This document shows positions 46,963 to 55,556 of a stretch of 64,000 nucleotides of DNA, one piece after another. Source of the DNA: Silanimonas sp. (lineage in GTDB: Bacteria; Pseudomonadota; Gammaproteobacteria; Xanthomonadales; Xanthomonadaceae); the NCBI RefSeq assembly GCF_027530345.1, contig NZ_JAPZQK010000008.1:186001-250000 (forward strand), given 5' to 3'. The translations under genes were made by a program, and so were the position numbers. Every line of letters begins with the position of its first letter. Position 1 is the stretch's first letter. Below the pieces are notes generated by a model. The model ran no database searches. It was not told the DNA's origin and worked only from the letters and a program-made list of their open reading frames with translations.

Positions 46963-47603
46963 ACGATCTCGCAGGCGCCGTCGCCGCTGTCGTCGCGGCG
47001 CAGCGAGGTCGACCAGCGGTAGCCCTCCGCCGTTTCGATGTCGACCAGCCAGCCGGTGAGGCGCACGCGGCGGCCTTCCTCAAGCTCGGCGAGGCGCTTC
47101 GCGACGGCGGGCGTGGCCGGGATCATGTGCATGTTGCTGCTGCTGGTGATGATGGTTTCCAGCGGCAATGGCGGTCCTTCCGGGCCCCAGCGGTAGTGGT
47201 ACCAACGGCCCGACTGCGAAATGTCGAGGGCCTCGTAGACGGCGGGATCGGACATCGGGCCCCAGCCCAACGCGAGGTCGAGCGGTGAGACCGCGGCCTC
47301 GCGGCCGAAGCGGTAGCGCTCGACGCCGAGCACGGTCGCTTCGACGGCGAAACCGGCGCGCGGCGTGGCCCGGTGCTCGTCGAGTTGGAACGGCGGCATC
47401 GACGGCGGCGTGGCCAGCTGCACCGGTGAAGGGGCGGGGCCGATCCGCGGCATCACGCACGCGGTCGGCGCGCCGCTCGGGTCGCGCGCGGGCACGACCG
47501 AGGGCGCCCGCGATTGCCACCAGCCGAACGCGACGCAGCCGGCCATCACGAGGAGCAGGGTGCGGGGCACGGGCCCCAGCCCGCCAGGGAACAGCCCGCT
47601 CAT
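46932..47603 (-). CDS. Membrane-anchored protein of unknown function
   Basis: 223 residues. One membrane anchor (about 13-30), a Pro-rich linker (about 35-70), and a periplasmic domain with the segments FAVEATVLGVERYRFG, SDPAVYEALDISQSGRWYHYRWG and RRVRLTGWLVDIETAEGYRW. The RLTGWLVDI stretch and two C-terminal Cys suggest an OB-like beta-barrel with a disulfide. No family is recognised. Its ATG overlaps the oxyR stop by 4 nt, so it is translated after oxyR and might be linked to oxidative stress. It overlaps the end of the EamA gene by 31 nt. Confidence 0.72.
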   Translation of the reverse strand: MSGLFPGGLGPVPRTLLLVMAGCVAFGWWQSRAPSVVPARDPSGAPTACVMPRIGPAPSPVQLATPPSMPPFQLDEHRATPRAGFAVEATVLGVERYRFGREAAVSPLDLALGWGPMSDPAVYEALDISQSGRWYHYRWGPEGPPLPLETIITSSSNMHMIPATPAVAKRLAELEEGRRVRLTGWLVDIETAEGYRWSTSLRRDDSGDGACEIVYVCEVAALP

Positions 47604-48529
47604 TCGCGCGCCTCGAGGCGCAGGAGCTCGGCAGGAAGGCGCGCCAACACGTCGGCGAAGCCGCGCAGGAAGGTGGCTCGGGCGGAACTCTTGCGCCAGA
47701 ACAGGGCGATGCGGCGCTTCGGCGCCGGGGCCGCGAAGGGCAGCAGGCGCAGGTTGGGCTGCGGCGGCACCGGGGGCTTCACCGCCAGCACCGGCAGTAA
47801 AGTCATGCCCACGCCCGCGGCCACCATCTGCCGCAGCGTTTCCAGCGAGGTGGCGCGGAAGCCGTCCTTTTCGCTGGCCCCGGCGAGATGGCAGACATCC
47901 AGCGCCTGTTCGCGCAGGCAGTGGCCGTCCTCAAGCAGCAGCAGGTGCTCGTGCTGCAGCGTGTCGAGGCTGAGCGCCGCCCGCTTGCGGCCGCGCGGCG
48001 TCGCCAGCGGGTGCTTCTCCGGTACGGCCAGCACGAAGGGCTCGTCGAACAGCACCGCGTGTTCTAGCCCCTCGTCGTCGACGGGCAGGGCGAGCACGGC
48101 CGCGTCGATGCGCCCTTCGCGCAGCCGGGTGATCAGGTCGGCGGTCTTTTCTTCGACCAGCAGGAGTTCGAGCTTGGGGTAGCGGGCGCGCAGCGGGCCC
48201 ACGACATGCGGGAGCAGGTAGGGCCCGAGCGTGGGGAACAGGCCAAGGCGCAGGGTGCCGGATTCTGGGTCGTGAGCGCGGCGGGCGATCTCGCGCATTT
48301 GTTCCACTTCCGCGATGACATTCCGGGCGCGCTGGGCGATCGCCGTGCCGGCCTCGGTCAGCATCACCTTGCGCGGCGCGCGTTCCACCAGGGCGACGCC
48401 GAGTTCGTCCTCGAGCTTGCGGATCTGGGTGGACAGGGTGGGCTGGCTGACGTGGCTGGCCTCGGCCGCGCGGCCGAAATGCCGGTGGTCGGCGAGGGCG
48501 AGCAGGTAGCGCAGGTCGCGGAGGTTCAT
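47600..48529 (-). CDS. oxyR: Hydrogen peroxide-sensing regulator OxyR
   Basis: 309 residues, LysR family. HTH MNLRDLRYLLALADHRHFGR and SQPTLSTQIRKLEDELG. The two redox cysteines of OxyR are present at 204 and 213 in the EDGHCLREQALDVC context (equivalent to E. coli C199/C208). Oxidation to a disulfide activates it (established). It diverges from ahpC, its standard target, with a recognisable OxyR site between them. The membrane-anchored protein gene overlaps its stop. Confidence 0.96.
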   Translation of the reverse strand: MNLRDLRYLLALADHRHFGRAAEASHVSQPTLSTQIRKLEDELGVALVERAPRKVMLTEAGTAIAQRARNVIAEVEQMREIARRAHDPESGTLRLGLFPTLGPYLLPHVVGPLRARYPKLELLLVEEKTADLITRLREGRIDAAVLALPVDDEGLEHAVLFDEPFVLAVPEKHPLATPRGRKRAALSLDTLQHEHLLLLEDGHCLREQALDVCHLAGASEKDGFRATSLETLRQMVAAGVGMTLLPVLAVKPPVPPQPNLRLLPFAAPAPKRRIALFWRKSSARATFLRGFADVLARLPAELLRLEARE

Positions 48530-48533
48530 GCCG

Positions 48534-48570
48534 ATAGCCTACAGCTATCAAAGCTATGCGTTCAATTCAT
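48534..48570. promoter_or_regulatory. OxyR operator in the oxyR/ahpC intergenic region
   Basis: ATAG (48534-48537), 7 nt, CTAT (48545-48548), 7 nt, ATGC (48556-48559), 7 nt, TCAT (48567-48570). This follows the spacing of the four-part ATAG-N7-CTAT OxyR motif; the first half is perfect, the second degenerate. It lies 4 nt after the oxyR start codon and just upstream of the ahpC -35 region. Confidence 0.65.
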
Positions 48571-48599
48571 TTCATCTTTTTGTGCAGTGCGGCTACATT
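48571..48599 (+). promoter_or_regulatory. ahpC promoter
   Basis: -35 TTCATC (48571-48576), 17-nt spacer, -10 TACATT (48594-48599). The weak -35 immediately beside the OxyR operator fits an OxyR-activated promoter. The leader to the ATG at 48700 is about 95 nt and includes AGGAG 8 nt before the start. Confidence 0.5.
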
Positions 48600-48699
48600 G
48601 CGCCCCGTGGCCCCCGCCCCCACTTCCCCCGGCGACGCGCGGGCTCCCCTTCGCTCACTTCCCTTGTCCACCCGACCTTCCCCACCAGGAGTTGCAACC

Positions 48700-49263
48700 A
48701 TGTCCCTGATCAATACGCACGTCCCGACGTTCAAGACCACCGCCTTCCACAACGGCAAGTTCGTGCCGGTGACGGAAGAGAGCTTCAAGGGCGAGTGGTC
48801 GGTGCTCGTGTTCATGCCGGCCGCCTTCACCTTCAACTGCCCGACGGAAGTCGAGGACGCCGCCGAGAACTACGCCGAATTCCAGAAGCTGGGCGCCGAG
48901 GTCTACATCATCACGACCGACACCCACTTCTCGCACAAGGTGTGGCACGAGACCTCGCCGGCCGTCGGCAAGGCCAAGTTCCCACTGGTCGGCGACCCGA
49001 CCCACACGCTGACCCGCGCCTTCGGCGTGCACATCGAAGAGGAAGGCCTGGCCCTGCGCGGCACCTTCGTCATCAACCCGGAAGGCGTCATCAAGACCGC
49101 CGAGATCCACGACAACGCCATCGCGCGTGACATGAAGGAGACGCTGCGCAAGCTGAAGGCCGCGCAGTTCGTCGCCAAGAACCCGGGCCAAGTCTGCCCG
49201 GCCAAGTGGAACGACGGCGCCAAGACGATCGCTCCGTCGCTGGACCTCGTCGGCAAGATCTAA
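48700..49263 (+). CDS. ahpC: Alkyl hydroperoxide reductase subunit C (2-Cys peroxiredoxin)
   Basis: 187 residues, as in E. coli AhpC. Peroxidatic Cys47 in [10 protein letters not shown], resolving Cys near 166 in GQVCPAKW, and the [12 protein letters not shown] strand. The conserved GDPTH segment of the active pocket is also present. It reduces H2O2 and organic peroxides, recycled by AhpF. AGGAG before the ATG. Divergent from oxyR. Confidence 0.97.
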   Translation: MSLINTHVPTFKTTAFHNGKFVPVTEESFKGEWSVLVFMPAAFTFNCPTEVEDAAENYAEFQKLGAEVYIITTDTHFSHKVWHETSPAVGKAKFPLVGDPTHTLTRAFGVHIEEEGLALRGTFVINPEGVIKTAEIHDNAIARDMKETLRKLKAAQFVAKNPGQVCPAKWNDGAKTIAPSLDLVGKI

Positions 49264-49273
49264 GCCGCACGGC

Positions 49274-49339
49274 CACCCGGTCGCCGCGCTCGCGCGGCGG
49301 CTCGGGTGCTTGCCCAAGCCGCGCCGCGCGGCTTCGGCA
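49274..49339 (+). other. Tandem hairpins between ahpC and ahpF
   Basis: First stem: CACCCG / CGGGTG enclosing GCCGCG-CTCG-CGCGGC (49274-49308). Second stem: AAGCCGCG / CGCGGCTT with a 3-nt loop, extended by TGCC / GGCA (49311-49339). Neither has a T-run. They fit a partial terminator or RNA end-stabiliser that would keep ahpC mRNA more abundant than ahpF. Confidence 0.5.
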
Positions 49340-49363
49340 AGTACCTGGAATTGGAGTCACACG

Positions 49364-50959
49364 ATGTTGGATGACGCCCTGAAGGCCCAGCTCGCGGCCT
49401 ACCTCGAGCGCCTTGTCGCCCCGATCGAACTGGTCGCCTCGCTCGATGGCAGCGAGTCCTCCGCCGAGCTGCGCGCGCTGCTCGAGACCGTGGCGGCGCT
49501 GTCGCCGAAAATCACGCTGCGCGAGTCGGCCGATGCCCGCACGCCCTCGTTCGCGATCCAGCGCGCCGACGACGCGTCGGTGGCGGTGCGCTTCGCCGGC
49601 ATTCCGCTCGGCCACGAGTTCACCTCGCTGGTGCTGGCCCTGCTGCAGGTCAGCGGCTACCCACCGAAGGTCGAGCAGGCGCTGATCGACGCGGTGAAGG
49701 GCCTCGACGGCGAGTTCCACTTTGAGAGCTACTTCTCGCTGTCTTGCGGCAACTGCCCGGACGTGGTGCAGGCGCTGAACCTCATGGCGGTGCTGAACCC
49801 GCGCATCACCCATGCCGCCATCGACGGCGCGCTGTTCCAGGCCGAAGTCGAAGCGCGCGAGGTGATGGCCGTGCCGGCCGTGTTCCTCAACGGCCAGTCC
49901 TTCGGTTCGGGCCGCATGGAGCTGGCGCAGATCGTCGCCAAGCTCGACACCGGCGCGGAGGCGCGCGCCGCCGAGGCCATCAAGGCGAAGGCGCCCTTCG
50001 ACGTGCTGATCGTCGGCGGCGGCCCGGCGGGTGCTGCCGCGGCCATCTACGCCGCGCGCAAGGGCATCCGCACCGGCATCGCCGCCGAGCGCTTCGGCGG
50101 CCAGGTGATGGACACCATGGGCATCGAGAACCTCGTCGCCGTGACGGAGACCGAGGGCCCGAAGCTCGCCGCCGAGCTGGAGCGCAACGTGCGCGCCAAC
50201 GGCGTCGACCTGATGAACCTGCAGCGCGCGGAAGCGCTGGTGCCGGCCGGCGCCGACGGCCTCGTCGAGGTGAAGCTCGCCAACGGCGCCTCGCTGAAGT
50301 CGAAGACCGTCATCCTCGCCACTGGTGCCCGCTGGCGCACCATGAACGTGCCGGGCGAAGACCTTTACCGCAACAAGGGCGTGGCCTTCTGCCCGCACTG
50401 CGACGGCCCGCTGTTCAAGGGCAAGCGCGTGGCGGTGATCGGCGGCGGCAACTCCGGCGTCGAAGCGGCCATCGACCTCGCCGGCCTCGTGGCGCACGTC
50501 ACCCTGCTGGAATTCGATGTGAAGCTGCGCGCCGACGAGGTGCTGCAGCGCAAGCTGCGCTCGCTGCCGAACGTCACGGTGATCACGAACGCCCAGACCA
50601 CCGAGGTGACGGGCGACGGCCAGCGCGTGGACGGCCTCGTCTATACCGACCGCGGCACCGGTGAGTCGAAGCGCGTCGACCTCGAGGGCGTCTTCGTGCA
50701 GATCGGCCTGCTGCCGAACACCGAGTGGCTGAAGGGCGCGATTGAACTCACCCCGCGCGGCGAGATCGTCACCGACGACAAGGGCCACACCTCGCTGCCG
50801 GGCGTGTTCGCCGCCGGCGATGCGACGACCGAGCCCTACAAGCAGATCGTGGTCGCGATGGGCGGCGGCTCGACGGCCGCGCTGTCGGCCTTCGACCACC
50901 TGATCCGCCACAGCGCGCCGGCCGCCGCCGCGCCGGTGGGCGCGCCCGAGACGGCCTGA
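49364..50959 (+). CDS. ahpF: Alkyl hydroperoxide reductase subunit F
   Basis: 531 residues. An N-terminal thioredoxin-like double domain with CGNC at 128-131, FAD-binding [15 protein letters not shown], the second dithiol CPHC at 343-346, NAD-binding [15 protein letters not shown] and the FAD-contacting GVFAAGD end. It passes electrons from NADH to AhpC. ATG 49364 has GGAG 7 nt upstream. It is likely co-transcribed with ahpC through the hairpin region. Confidence 0.97.
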   Translation: MLDDALKAQLAAYLERLVAPIELVASLDGSESSAELRALLETVAALSPKITLRESADARTPSFAIQRADDASVAVRFAGIPLGHEFTSLVLALLQVSGYPPKVEQALIDAVKGLDGEFHFESYFSLSCGNCPDVVQALNLMAVLNPRITHAAIDGALFQAEVEAREVMAVPAVFLNGQSFGSGRMELAQIVAKLDTGAEARAAEAIKAKAPFDVLIVGGGPAGAAAAIYAARKGIRTGIAAERFGGQVMDTMGIENLVAVTETEGPKLAAELERNVRANGVDLMNLQRAEALVPAGADGLVEVKLANGASLKSKTVILATGARWRTMNVPGEDLYRNKGVAFCPHCDGPLFKGKRVAVIGGGNSGVEAAIDLAGLVAHVTLLEFDVKLRADEVLQRKLRSLPNVTVITNAQTTEVTGDGQRVDGLVYTDRGTGESKRVDLEGVFVQIGLLPNTEWLKGAIELTPRGEIVTDDKGHTSLPGVFAAGDATTEPYKQIVVAMGGGSTAALSAFDHLIRHSAPAAAAPVGAPETA

Positions 50960-50983
50960 GCGCGGGCGGGGTGGGCCGCCCGC

Positions 50984-50989
50984 TATCAT
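50984..50989 (+). promoter_or_regulatory. -10-like hexamer for the Pycsar-effector-like gene
   Basis: TATCAT, 29 nt before ATG 51018, with GGGGGAGGGG as ribosome-binding site in between. The 58-nt gap after ahpF holds it, so this gene and prmC may have their own promoter. Confidence 0.4.
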
Positions 50990-51017
50990 CCCTTCCGTCC
51001 GACCGGGGGAGGGGACG

Positions 51018-51581
51018 ATGGCGACGCGAGGGGAAGACCGGGCCCGATTCCAGGGCATTCCGGAACGCAACACCAGCGACAACCTGCTGCGCACGACGCA
51101 GCAGCACCACGTGCACCTGTCGGCGATGGCCGACACCAAGGCCAATATCGTGATCACGGTGTCCTCCGTGGTGCTGACGCTCAGCTTGGCGCGCCTCAAC
51201 GACCCCGAGTTGCGCCACTCGATGATGGTGCTGGCGGTGTTCACCCTTCTGGCGCTGTTCCTCGCCGTGCTGGCCGTGCTGCCGAAGTACCGCCCGCTGC
51301 GCTTGCCCAGCCCCGATGCGCCGCTGCCCTCGCAGTTCAACCTGCTGTTCTTCGGCCACTTCGCCGAACTGACGAAGGATCGCTTCCTCGACGAGATCGA
51401 GCGTTCGCTCCAGCCTGACGGCAGCGTCTACGCGACGATGGCGAAGGACGTCTATTCGCTGGGCTGGTACCTCTCGCACCACAAGTACCGCTATCTGCGC
51501 GGGGCCTACCTGTGCTTCCTTTGCGGCTTCGTCGGTGCCTGCGGCGTGCAGCTCGTGCGCGCGTTGGGCGGATGGTCCTGA
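51018..51581 (+). CDS. Pycsar-type (DUF5706) membrane effector homologue
   Basis: 187 residues. The signature of the Pycsar effector family (formerly DUF5706) is clear: [23 protein letters not shown] (about 24-46), followed by two membrane segments at about 47-62 and 68-88, a cytoplasmic linker with FFGHFAEL, and a third membrane segment at about 161-184. In Pycsar anti-phage systems a pyrimidine cyclase makes cCMP or cUMP, which opens such a membrane protein and kills the infected cell (established). Here no cyclase gene is adjacent; the gene overlaps prmC by 10 nt. It may be an orphan effector or a housekeeping relative. Three conserved His near the N-terminus stand out. Confidence 0.82.
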   Translation: MATRGEDRARFQGIPERNTSDNLLRTTQQHHVHLSAMADTKANIVITVSSVVLTLSLARLNDPELRHSMMVLAVFTLLALFLAVLAVLPKYRPLRLPSPDAPLPSQFNLLFFGHFAELTKDRFLDEIERSLQPDGSVYATMAKDVYSLGWYLSHHKYRYLRGAYLCFLCGFVGACGVQLVRALGGWS

Positions 51582-52429
51582 GCGTCGGGGCGGCGGTCCG
51601 CGATGCGGCGGCGATGCTGGTGTCCGCAGTGCCCAATAACGCCGAGGCTCGCGCCGACGCCGAGATCCTGCTCGCGCACGCGCTGGGCAAGGACCGCACG
51701 TGGCTGTTCACCCATGCCGATGATCCGCTCGACGACGCGGCTGCCCTGCGTTTCGAGGCCTTGGTCGCCCAGCGCCGGGCCGGCGAGCCGGTGGCTTATC
51801 TCATCGGTCAGCGGGGTTTCTGGCGCTTCGATCTCGAAGTGACGCCGGACACGCTGATCCCGCGCGCCGACACCGAGTGCTTGGTGGAGCAGGCGCTGGC
51901 GCGGCTGCCGAATGATCGGCCGCTTCGCCTGCTCGACCTCGGCACCGGCACGGGCGCGATCGCGCTGGCGCTGGCGACCGAGCGGCCGCGGGCGAGCGTC
52001 GTTGCGGTAGACCTCAGCCCGGGTGCCGCCGCGGTGGCCCGGCGCAATGCCGATCGTCTCGGCCTCGCGGCATGCGTCGAGGTGCGCGAAGGCGCGTGGT
52101 TCGCGCCAGTCGCCGGTGAGCGCTTCGACCTGATCGCCAGCAACCCGCCCTACATCGAGGCTGACGATCCGCATCTGGCCGAAGGCGACCTGCGCTTCGA
52201 GCCGCGCAGTGCACTGGCCTCAGGTACCGACGGCCTCGACGACCTGCGGCTCATCGTGCGCGATGCCCCGGCGCACCTTCGGCCGGGCGGATGGCTGCTG
52301 GTCGAGCACGGTTGGCAGCAGGGCGCGGCGGTGCGCGCGCTCTTCGACGCGGCAGGCTTCATCGAGATCGGGACGGAGCGCGACCTCGAAGGTCGGGATC
52401 GGGTGACGCTGGGGCGCCATCCCGCGTGA
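51572..52429 (+). CDS. prmC: Peptide chain release factor N5-glutamine methyltransferase PrmC
   Basis: 285 residues. An N-terminal helical domain ([21 protein letters not shown]) precedes a methyltransferase domain with [11 protein letters not shown], the SAM loop [15 protein letters not shown] and the catalytic NPPY near residue 191. It methylates the GGQ glutamine of RF1 and RF2 (established). ATG 51572 overlaps the Pycsar-like gene. Upstream in-frame sequence belongs to the neighbour. Confidence 0.95.
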   Translation: MVLSVGAAVRDAAAMLVSAVPNNAEARADAEILLAHALGKDRTWLFTHADDPLDDAAALRFEALVAQRRAGEPVAYLIGQRGFWRFDLEVTPDTLIPRADTECLVEQALARLPNDRPLRLLDLGTGTGAIALALATERPRASVVAVDLSPGAAAVARRNADRLGLAACVEVREGAWFAPVAGERFDLIASNPPYIEADDPHLAEGDLRFEPRSALASGTDGLDDLRLIVRDAPAHLRPGGWLLVEHGWQQGAAVRALFDAAGFIEIGTERDLEGRDRVTLGRHPA

Positions 52430-52439
52430 GCGGCGCCCG

Positions 52440-52457
52440 GTCGGGGCGACGCCCGAC
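52440..52457. terminator. Hairpin between convergent prmC and the HDOD gene
   Basis: GTCGGG / CCCGAC, 6-bp stem with a GCGACG loop, in the 30-nt gap. No T-tract, so only suggestive. Confidence 0.35.
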
Positions 52458-52459
52458 GA

Positions 52460-53293
52460 TCAGTCGAGCAAGGCGTCCATGTCGTTGCCGAGGGCCGCGA
52501 CCTCGTCCCAGTGCTCCTCGAGCGTTTCCTGCTCCAGCTCCAGCCACGAGGCGACCGGCGCCGCTGCGCTGGAAAACAGGCGATCGAGCGGCTGCTTGCC
52601 GATGACGAGCAGGTGGCAGGCCCGGGCGACATGCACGAGGCCGGCGTACTCGCTGGGCACCCTCGCGGCCATCGGTGCCGCCTGGTTCACCACCGCCTCG
52701 CAAAGCGCGTCCGGGAAATGCCAATGGCTGGCGAGCGCACCGCCGATTTCCACCGAGGTGTAGCCGAGGATCATCTGTTCGGTGTCGCCGCGCGGCGCGC
52801 CGGCGGCGACGGCGGCGTCCACCTCGCGCATGCGCTCGCCGTCGAGGGCGTGCATCAGCAGGTTGCCCACGTCATGCAGCAGGCCGGCAGTGAAGGCGGT
52901 TTCGGCGTTGAGATTGCGCAGCTTGCCGCGCTTCACCAGCCAGCGGCACAGGCCCGCCACCATGAAGCTCTTGCGCCAGAACGCGCGCAGGTCGAAGCCC
53001 TCGGGGGCCTTGAACGCGGCCACCACGCCGCCGGCGGCCACCATCGTCCGCAGCGAATCGACGCCGAGCAGGACCACCGCATCGTTGACCGAACTGACCT
53101 TGCGCGTCCCGCCGTAGAACGAGGAATTCGCCAGCCGCAACACTTTCGCGGTGAGCGCCTGGTCCAGCTGCAACTTGGCGGCGATCTTCCCGGCGTCGAC
53201 GTTCGGGTCGTCGAAGTCGCGCAGCAGCTCCTGCACCACCTTCGGGATCGACGGCAGCTGGTGGGCCTGTTCGAGCATCTTCTGCACGTGCAT
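52460..53293 (-). CDS. HDOD-domain signalling protein
   Basis: 277 residues, nearly all HDOD. MLEQAHQLPSIPKVVQELL start, the ILRLANSSFYG-like segment as VLRLANSSFYGG, SVNDAVVLLGVDSLR, and FTAGLLHDVGNLLM where a true HD enzyme would have its metal site. HDOD domains are non-catalytic relatives of HD phosphohydrolases found in signal transduction and stress regulation. ATG 53293 starts the domain; it is the last gene of a minus-strand series led by the Do-like protease, 32 nt after the M17 peptidase. Confidence 0.88.
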   Translation of the reverse strand: MHVQKMLEQAHQLPSIPKVVQELLRDFDDPNVDAGKIAAKLQLDQALTAKVLRLANSSFYGGTRKVSSVNDAVVLLGVDSLRTMVAAGGVVAAFKAPEGFDLRAFWRKSFMVAGLCRWLVKRGKLRNLNAETAFTAGLLHDVGNLLMHALDGERMREVDAAVAAGAPRGDTEQMILGYTSVEIGGALASHWHFPDALCEAVVNQAAPMAARVPSEYAGLVHVARACHLLVIGKQPLDRLFSSAAAPVASWLELEQETLEEHWDEVAALGNDMDALLD

Positions 53294-53325
53294 GGCGGGT
53301 TCCGTCGTGGCGTGGTGGGTGCAGC

Positions 53326-54708
53326 TTAGGGGGCGAAACGGCGTTTCAGGAAGCACCATGCGGCGCGCAGGCCCTGGGCCTCCCCCCCGGCGGGCTTGCC
53401 CGGACGGTCGGCGTCATTCCAAGCGTACACGTCGACGTGCGTCCACGGTTGAGCATCGGGGATGAAGCGTTCGAGATAGAGGGCGGCCGTCACACATCCC
53501 GCCATCCGCGACGCCCCCGAGTTCGCCATGTCGGCGATGCCCGATTTCAGGTAGCTGTGGTAAGGCCGCCACAGCGGCATGCGCCACAGCGGGTCGCGCT
53601 GCTCGGCGCCGGCGTCGAGGTAGGCCGCGGCGAGGTCGTCGCGGTTGCAGAACAGCGCGGGCAGGTCGGGGCCCAGGGCGATGCGCGCCGCGCCGGTGAG
53701 CGTGGCGAAGTCCATCACCAGCGCCGGGGACTGCTCGGCGGCGTAAGTGAGCGCATCGCAGAGGATGATGCGGCCTTCGGCATCGGTGTTGTCGATCTCC
53801 ACGCTCAGGCCGGCGCGCGTGGCGATCACTTCGCCGGGGCGGTAGGCGTCCGGGCCCAGCGCGTTCTCCACGGCGGGCACCAGCAGGGTGAGGCGCACCG
53901 GTAGCGCGCGCTCGAGCACCAGGCGCGCCAGCGCGATCGCATGCGCGGCGCCGCCCATGTCCTTCTTCATGTTGCGCATGCCGTCCGGCGGCTTCACGTC
54001 GAGGCCGCCGGTGTCGAAGCACACGCCCTTGCCGACGATCACGAGGTGCGGCAGAGCGGCGTCACCGTGCGTGAGTTCGATGAGTCGCGGGGCGCGATGG
54101 CTGGCGCGGCCCACGGCATGGATGGCGGGGAAGTTCTGCGCCAGCAGTTCGGGCCCGCGCACGCTGCGGAAGCCGGCGCCATGCGACGACGCGAGGGCGT
54201 TCACCGCGGCTTCGAGCTCGTCCGGCCCCATGTGCTCGGTCGGCGTGTTGACGAGATCGCGCGTCAGGATCGACGCGGCCAGCAGGGCCAGCGCCTCGGG
54301 CTGCGATGCCGCATCGACGGCGAGCTTGGCCGTCGGCTTCACCGACTTCAGGTAGCGGGCGAACTTGTAGGCGCCGAGGCCCCAGCCGAGCAGGGCGCGA
54401 TCCGACGAAACGGCCACCGGGCTGTTGTCGGCGATGTGAAAGGTGATCGGCGGCAGCATCGACGGCAGGTGGCCGAGGCTGGCGGGGTCCTGCGGGTCGC
54501 CGATGCCAGCTACTGCCGCCGCGGGAGCGCCATCGGCGCCGGGGATCACCAGTTGGGTGAGCGCATCGCCCCGGAACCCGTGGGCGTCGATCCAGGCCTG
54601 CACGGCGGTGGGCTGGGCGGCCTTCCACGCCGGGAAGCGCGCGGCGTCGACGAGGTGGAGCGGCAGGGCCGGGGCATCGGCCGGGACGAAGCAGGTGGGA
54701 AGCGACAT
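53326..54708 (-). CDS. M17 leucyl aminopeptidase family protein
   Basis: 460 residues. M17 metallopeptidase signatures: VGKGVCFDTGGLDVKP (metal and catalytic Lys), KKDMGGAA, and NTDAEGR near 307-313 with metal ligands. A smaller N-terminal domain (1-150) replaces the long one of PepA. The C-terminal SGASRMAGCVTAALYLERF region is typical. It cleaves N-terminal residues from peptides in the cytosol. The short form suggests a PepB-like or family-specific paralog. 34 nt after the HAD gene. Confidence 0.92.
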   Translation of the reverse strand: MSLPTCFVPADAPALPLHLVDAARFPAWKAAQPTAVQAWIDAHGFRGDALTQLVIPGADGAPAAAVAGIGDPQDPASLGHLPSMLPPITFHIADNSPVAVSSDRALLGWGLGAYKFARYLKSVKPTAKLAVDAASQPEALALLAASILTRDLVNTPTEHMGPDELEAAVNALASSHGAGFRSVRGPELLAQNFPAIHAVGRASHRAPRLIELTHGDAALPHLVIVGKGVCFDTGGLDVKPPDGMRNMKKDMGGAAHAIALARLVLERALPVRLTLLVPAVENALGPDAYRPGEVIATRAGLSVEIDNTDAEGRIILCDALTYAAEQSPALVMDFATLTGAARIALGPDLPALFCNRDDLAAAYLDAGAEQRDPLWRMPLWRPYHSYLKSGIADMANSGASRMAGCVTAALYLERFIPDAQPWTHVDVYAWNDADRPGKPAGGEAQGLRAAWCFLKRRFAP

Positions 54709-54742
54709 GGACGGCGGGATCGACGGGGGCGCGGAGCGGGAA

Positions 54743-55486
54743 TCAGCCGAGCTTAACGGGTTCGCTGGCCGCGGCTTGCCGCGGCGCGGCAAGTCCGTGG
54801 GGGTGGTCCAACGCCGCCACCAGCGCGTCCAGCGTCGCCACTTCGAGATCCGGCGGCGGGAGTTCGGCCGGCCACGCGGCGCCGTGCCGGTTCACCCAGC
54901 AGGTGCGCAGCCCGGCGCGGGCGGCGCCGTCCACGTCCAGCCACGGGTCGTCGCCGACATGCAGCAGCTCGGCGTGGGCCACATCGAGCGCGCGCACCGT
55001 GTGCTCGAAGATGCCTCGCTCGGGCTTCGCCATGCCCATCTCGCGGGCCGCCACGCGCACCGCGAAGCGCTCGGCGATGCCGATGCGGTGCAGGTCGGCG
55101 TTACCGTTGGTGAGCGACGCGAGCGGGAAGCGCGCGGCGAGGGCATCGAGCGCCGGGAGCGCGTCCTCGTAGAACGTCACGCGGTTGCGCTCGAGGTACA
55201 GCGCCTCGAAGGCCGGGCGGGCGTGGGCGAGGTCCTCGCCGCCTTCGGTGAGCGCGCGCTCGAGGCAGATCAGGCGCTGCGCGGTGAAGTCGTGGGCGAG
55301 GTGCGGGTGCTCGTGCGCTACCTGCTCGCGCAGCGCGCGCATGCGCGGCAGCGGATAGGCCGCGGCGGTGCGCGGGCAGTGGGCATCGAGGTAGGCGTGC
55401 AGGGCGGCTTCGGCGCGCTCGATCACCGGCCAGATCGGCCACAGGGTGTCGTCGAGGTCGAAGCTGATGGCGCGGATGGTCGTCAT
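54743..55486 (-). CDS. HAD-family phosphatase
   Basis: 247 residues. Haloacid-dehalogenase motifs: nucleophile Asp in FDLDDTLW near residue 10, SLTNGNAD (motif II), a Lys in GMAKPERGIF (motif III) and VGDDPWLDVDGA (motif IV). A helical C1 cap (about 18-95) fits small phosphometabolite phosphatases of the YjjG/YigB kind. The substrate is unknown. It is preceded by a strong hairpin, so it may be transcribed separately from the protease gene. Confidence 0.9.
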   Translation of the reverse strand: MTTIRAISFDLDDTLWPIWPVIERAEAALHAYLDAHCPRTAAAYPLPRMRALREQVAHEHPHLAHDFTAQRLICLERALTEGGEDLAHARPAFEALYLERNRVTFYEDALPALDALAARFPLASLTNGNADLHRIGIAERFAVRVAAREMGMAKPERGIFEHTVRALDVAHAELLHVGDDPWLDVDGAARAGLRTCWVNRHGAAWPAELPPPDLEVATLDALVAALDHPHGLAAPRQAAASEPVKLG

Positions 55487-55517
55487 CCGCGCATTGTCCT
55501 CCAGAAGGCGTGAAGCC

Positions 55518-55541
55518 GGGCCTCGCGGTTCGGCGAGGCCC
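55518..55541 (-). terminator. Strong hairpin after the Do-like protease gene
   Basis: GGGCCTCGC / GCGAGGCCC, perfect 9-bp stem with a GGTTCG loop, flanked by an outer CCAGAA (55501-55506) / TTCTGG (55543-55548) pair. It lies in the 70-nt gap downstream of the protease stop and likely terminates or attenuates reading into the HAD gene. Confidence 0.6.
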
Positions 55542-55556
55542 ATTCTGGCGGCCCGC

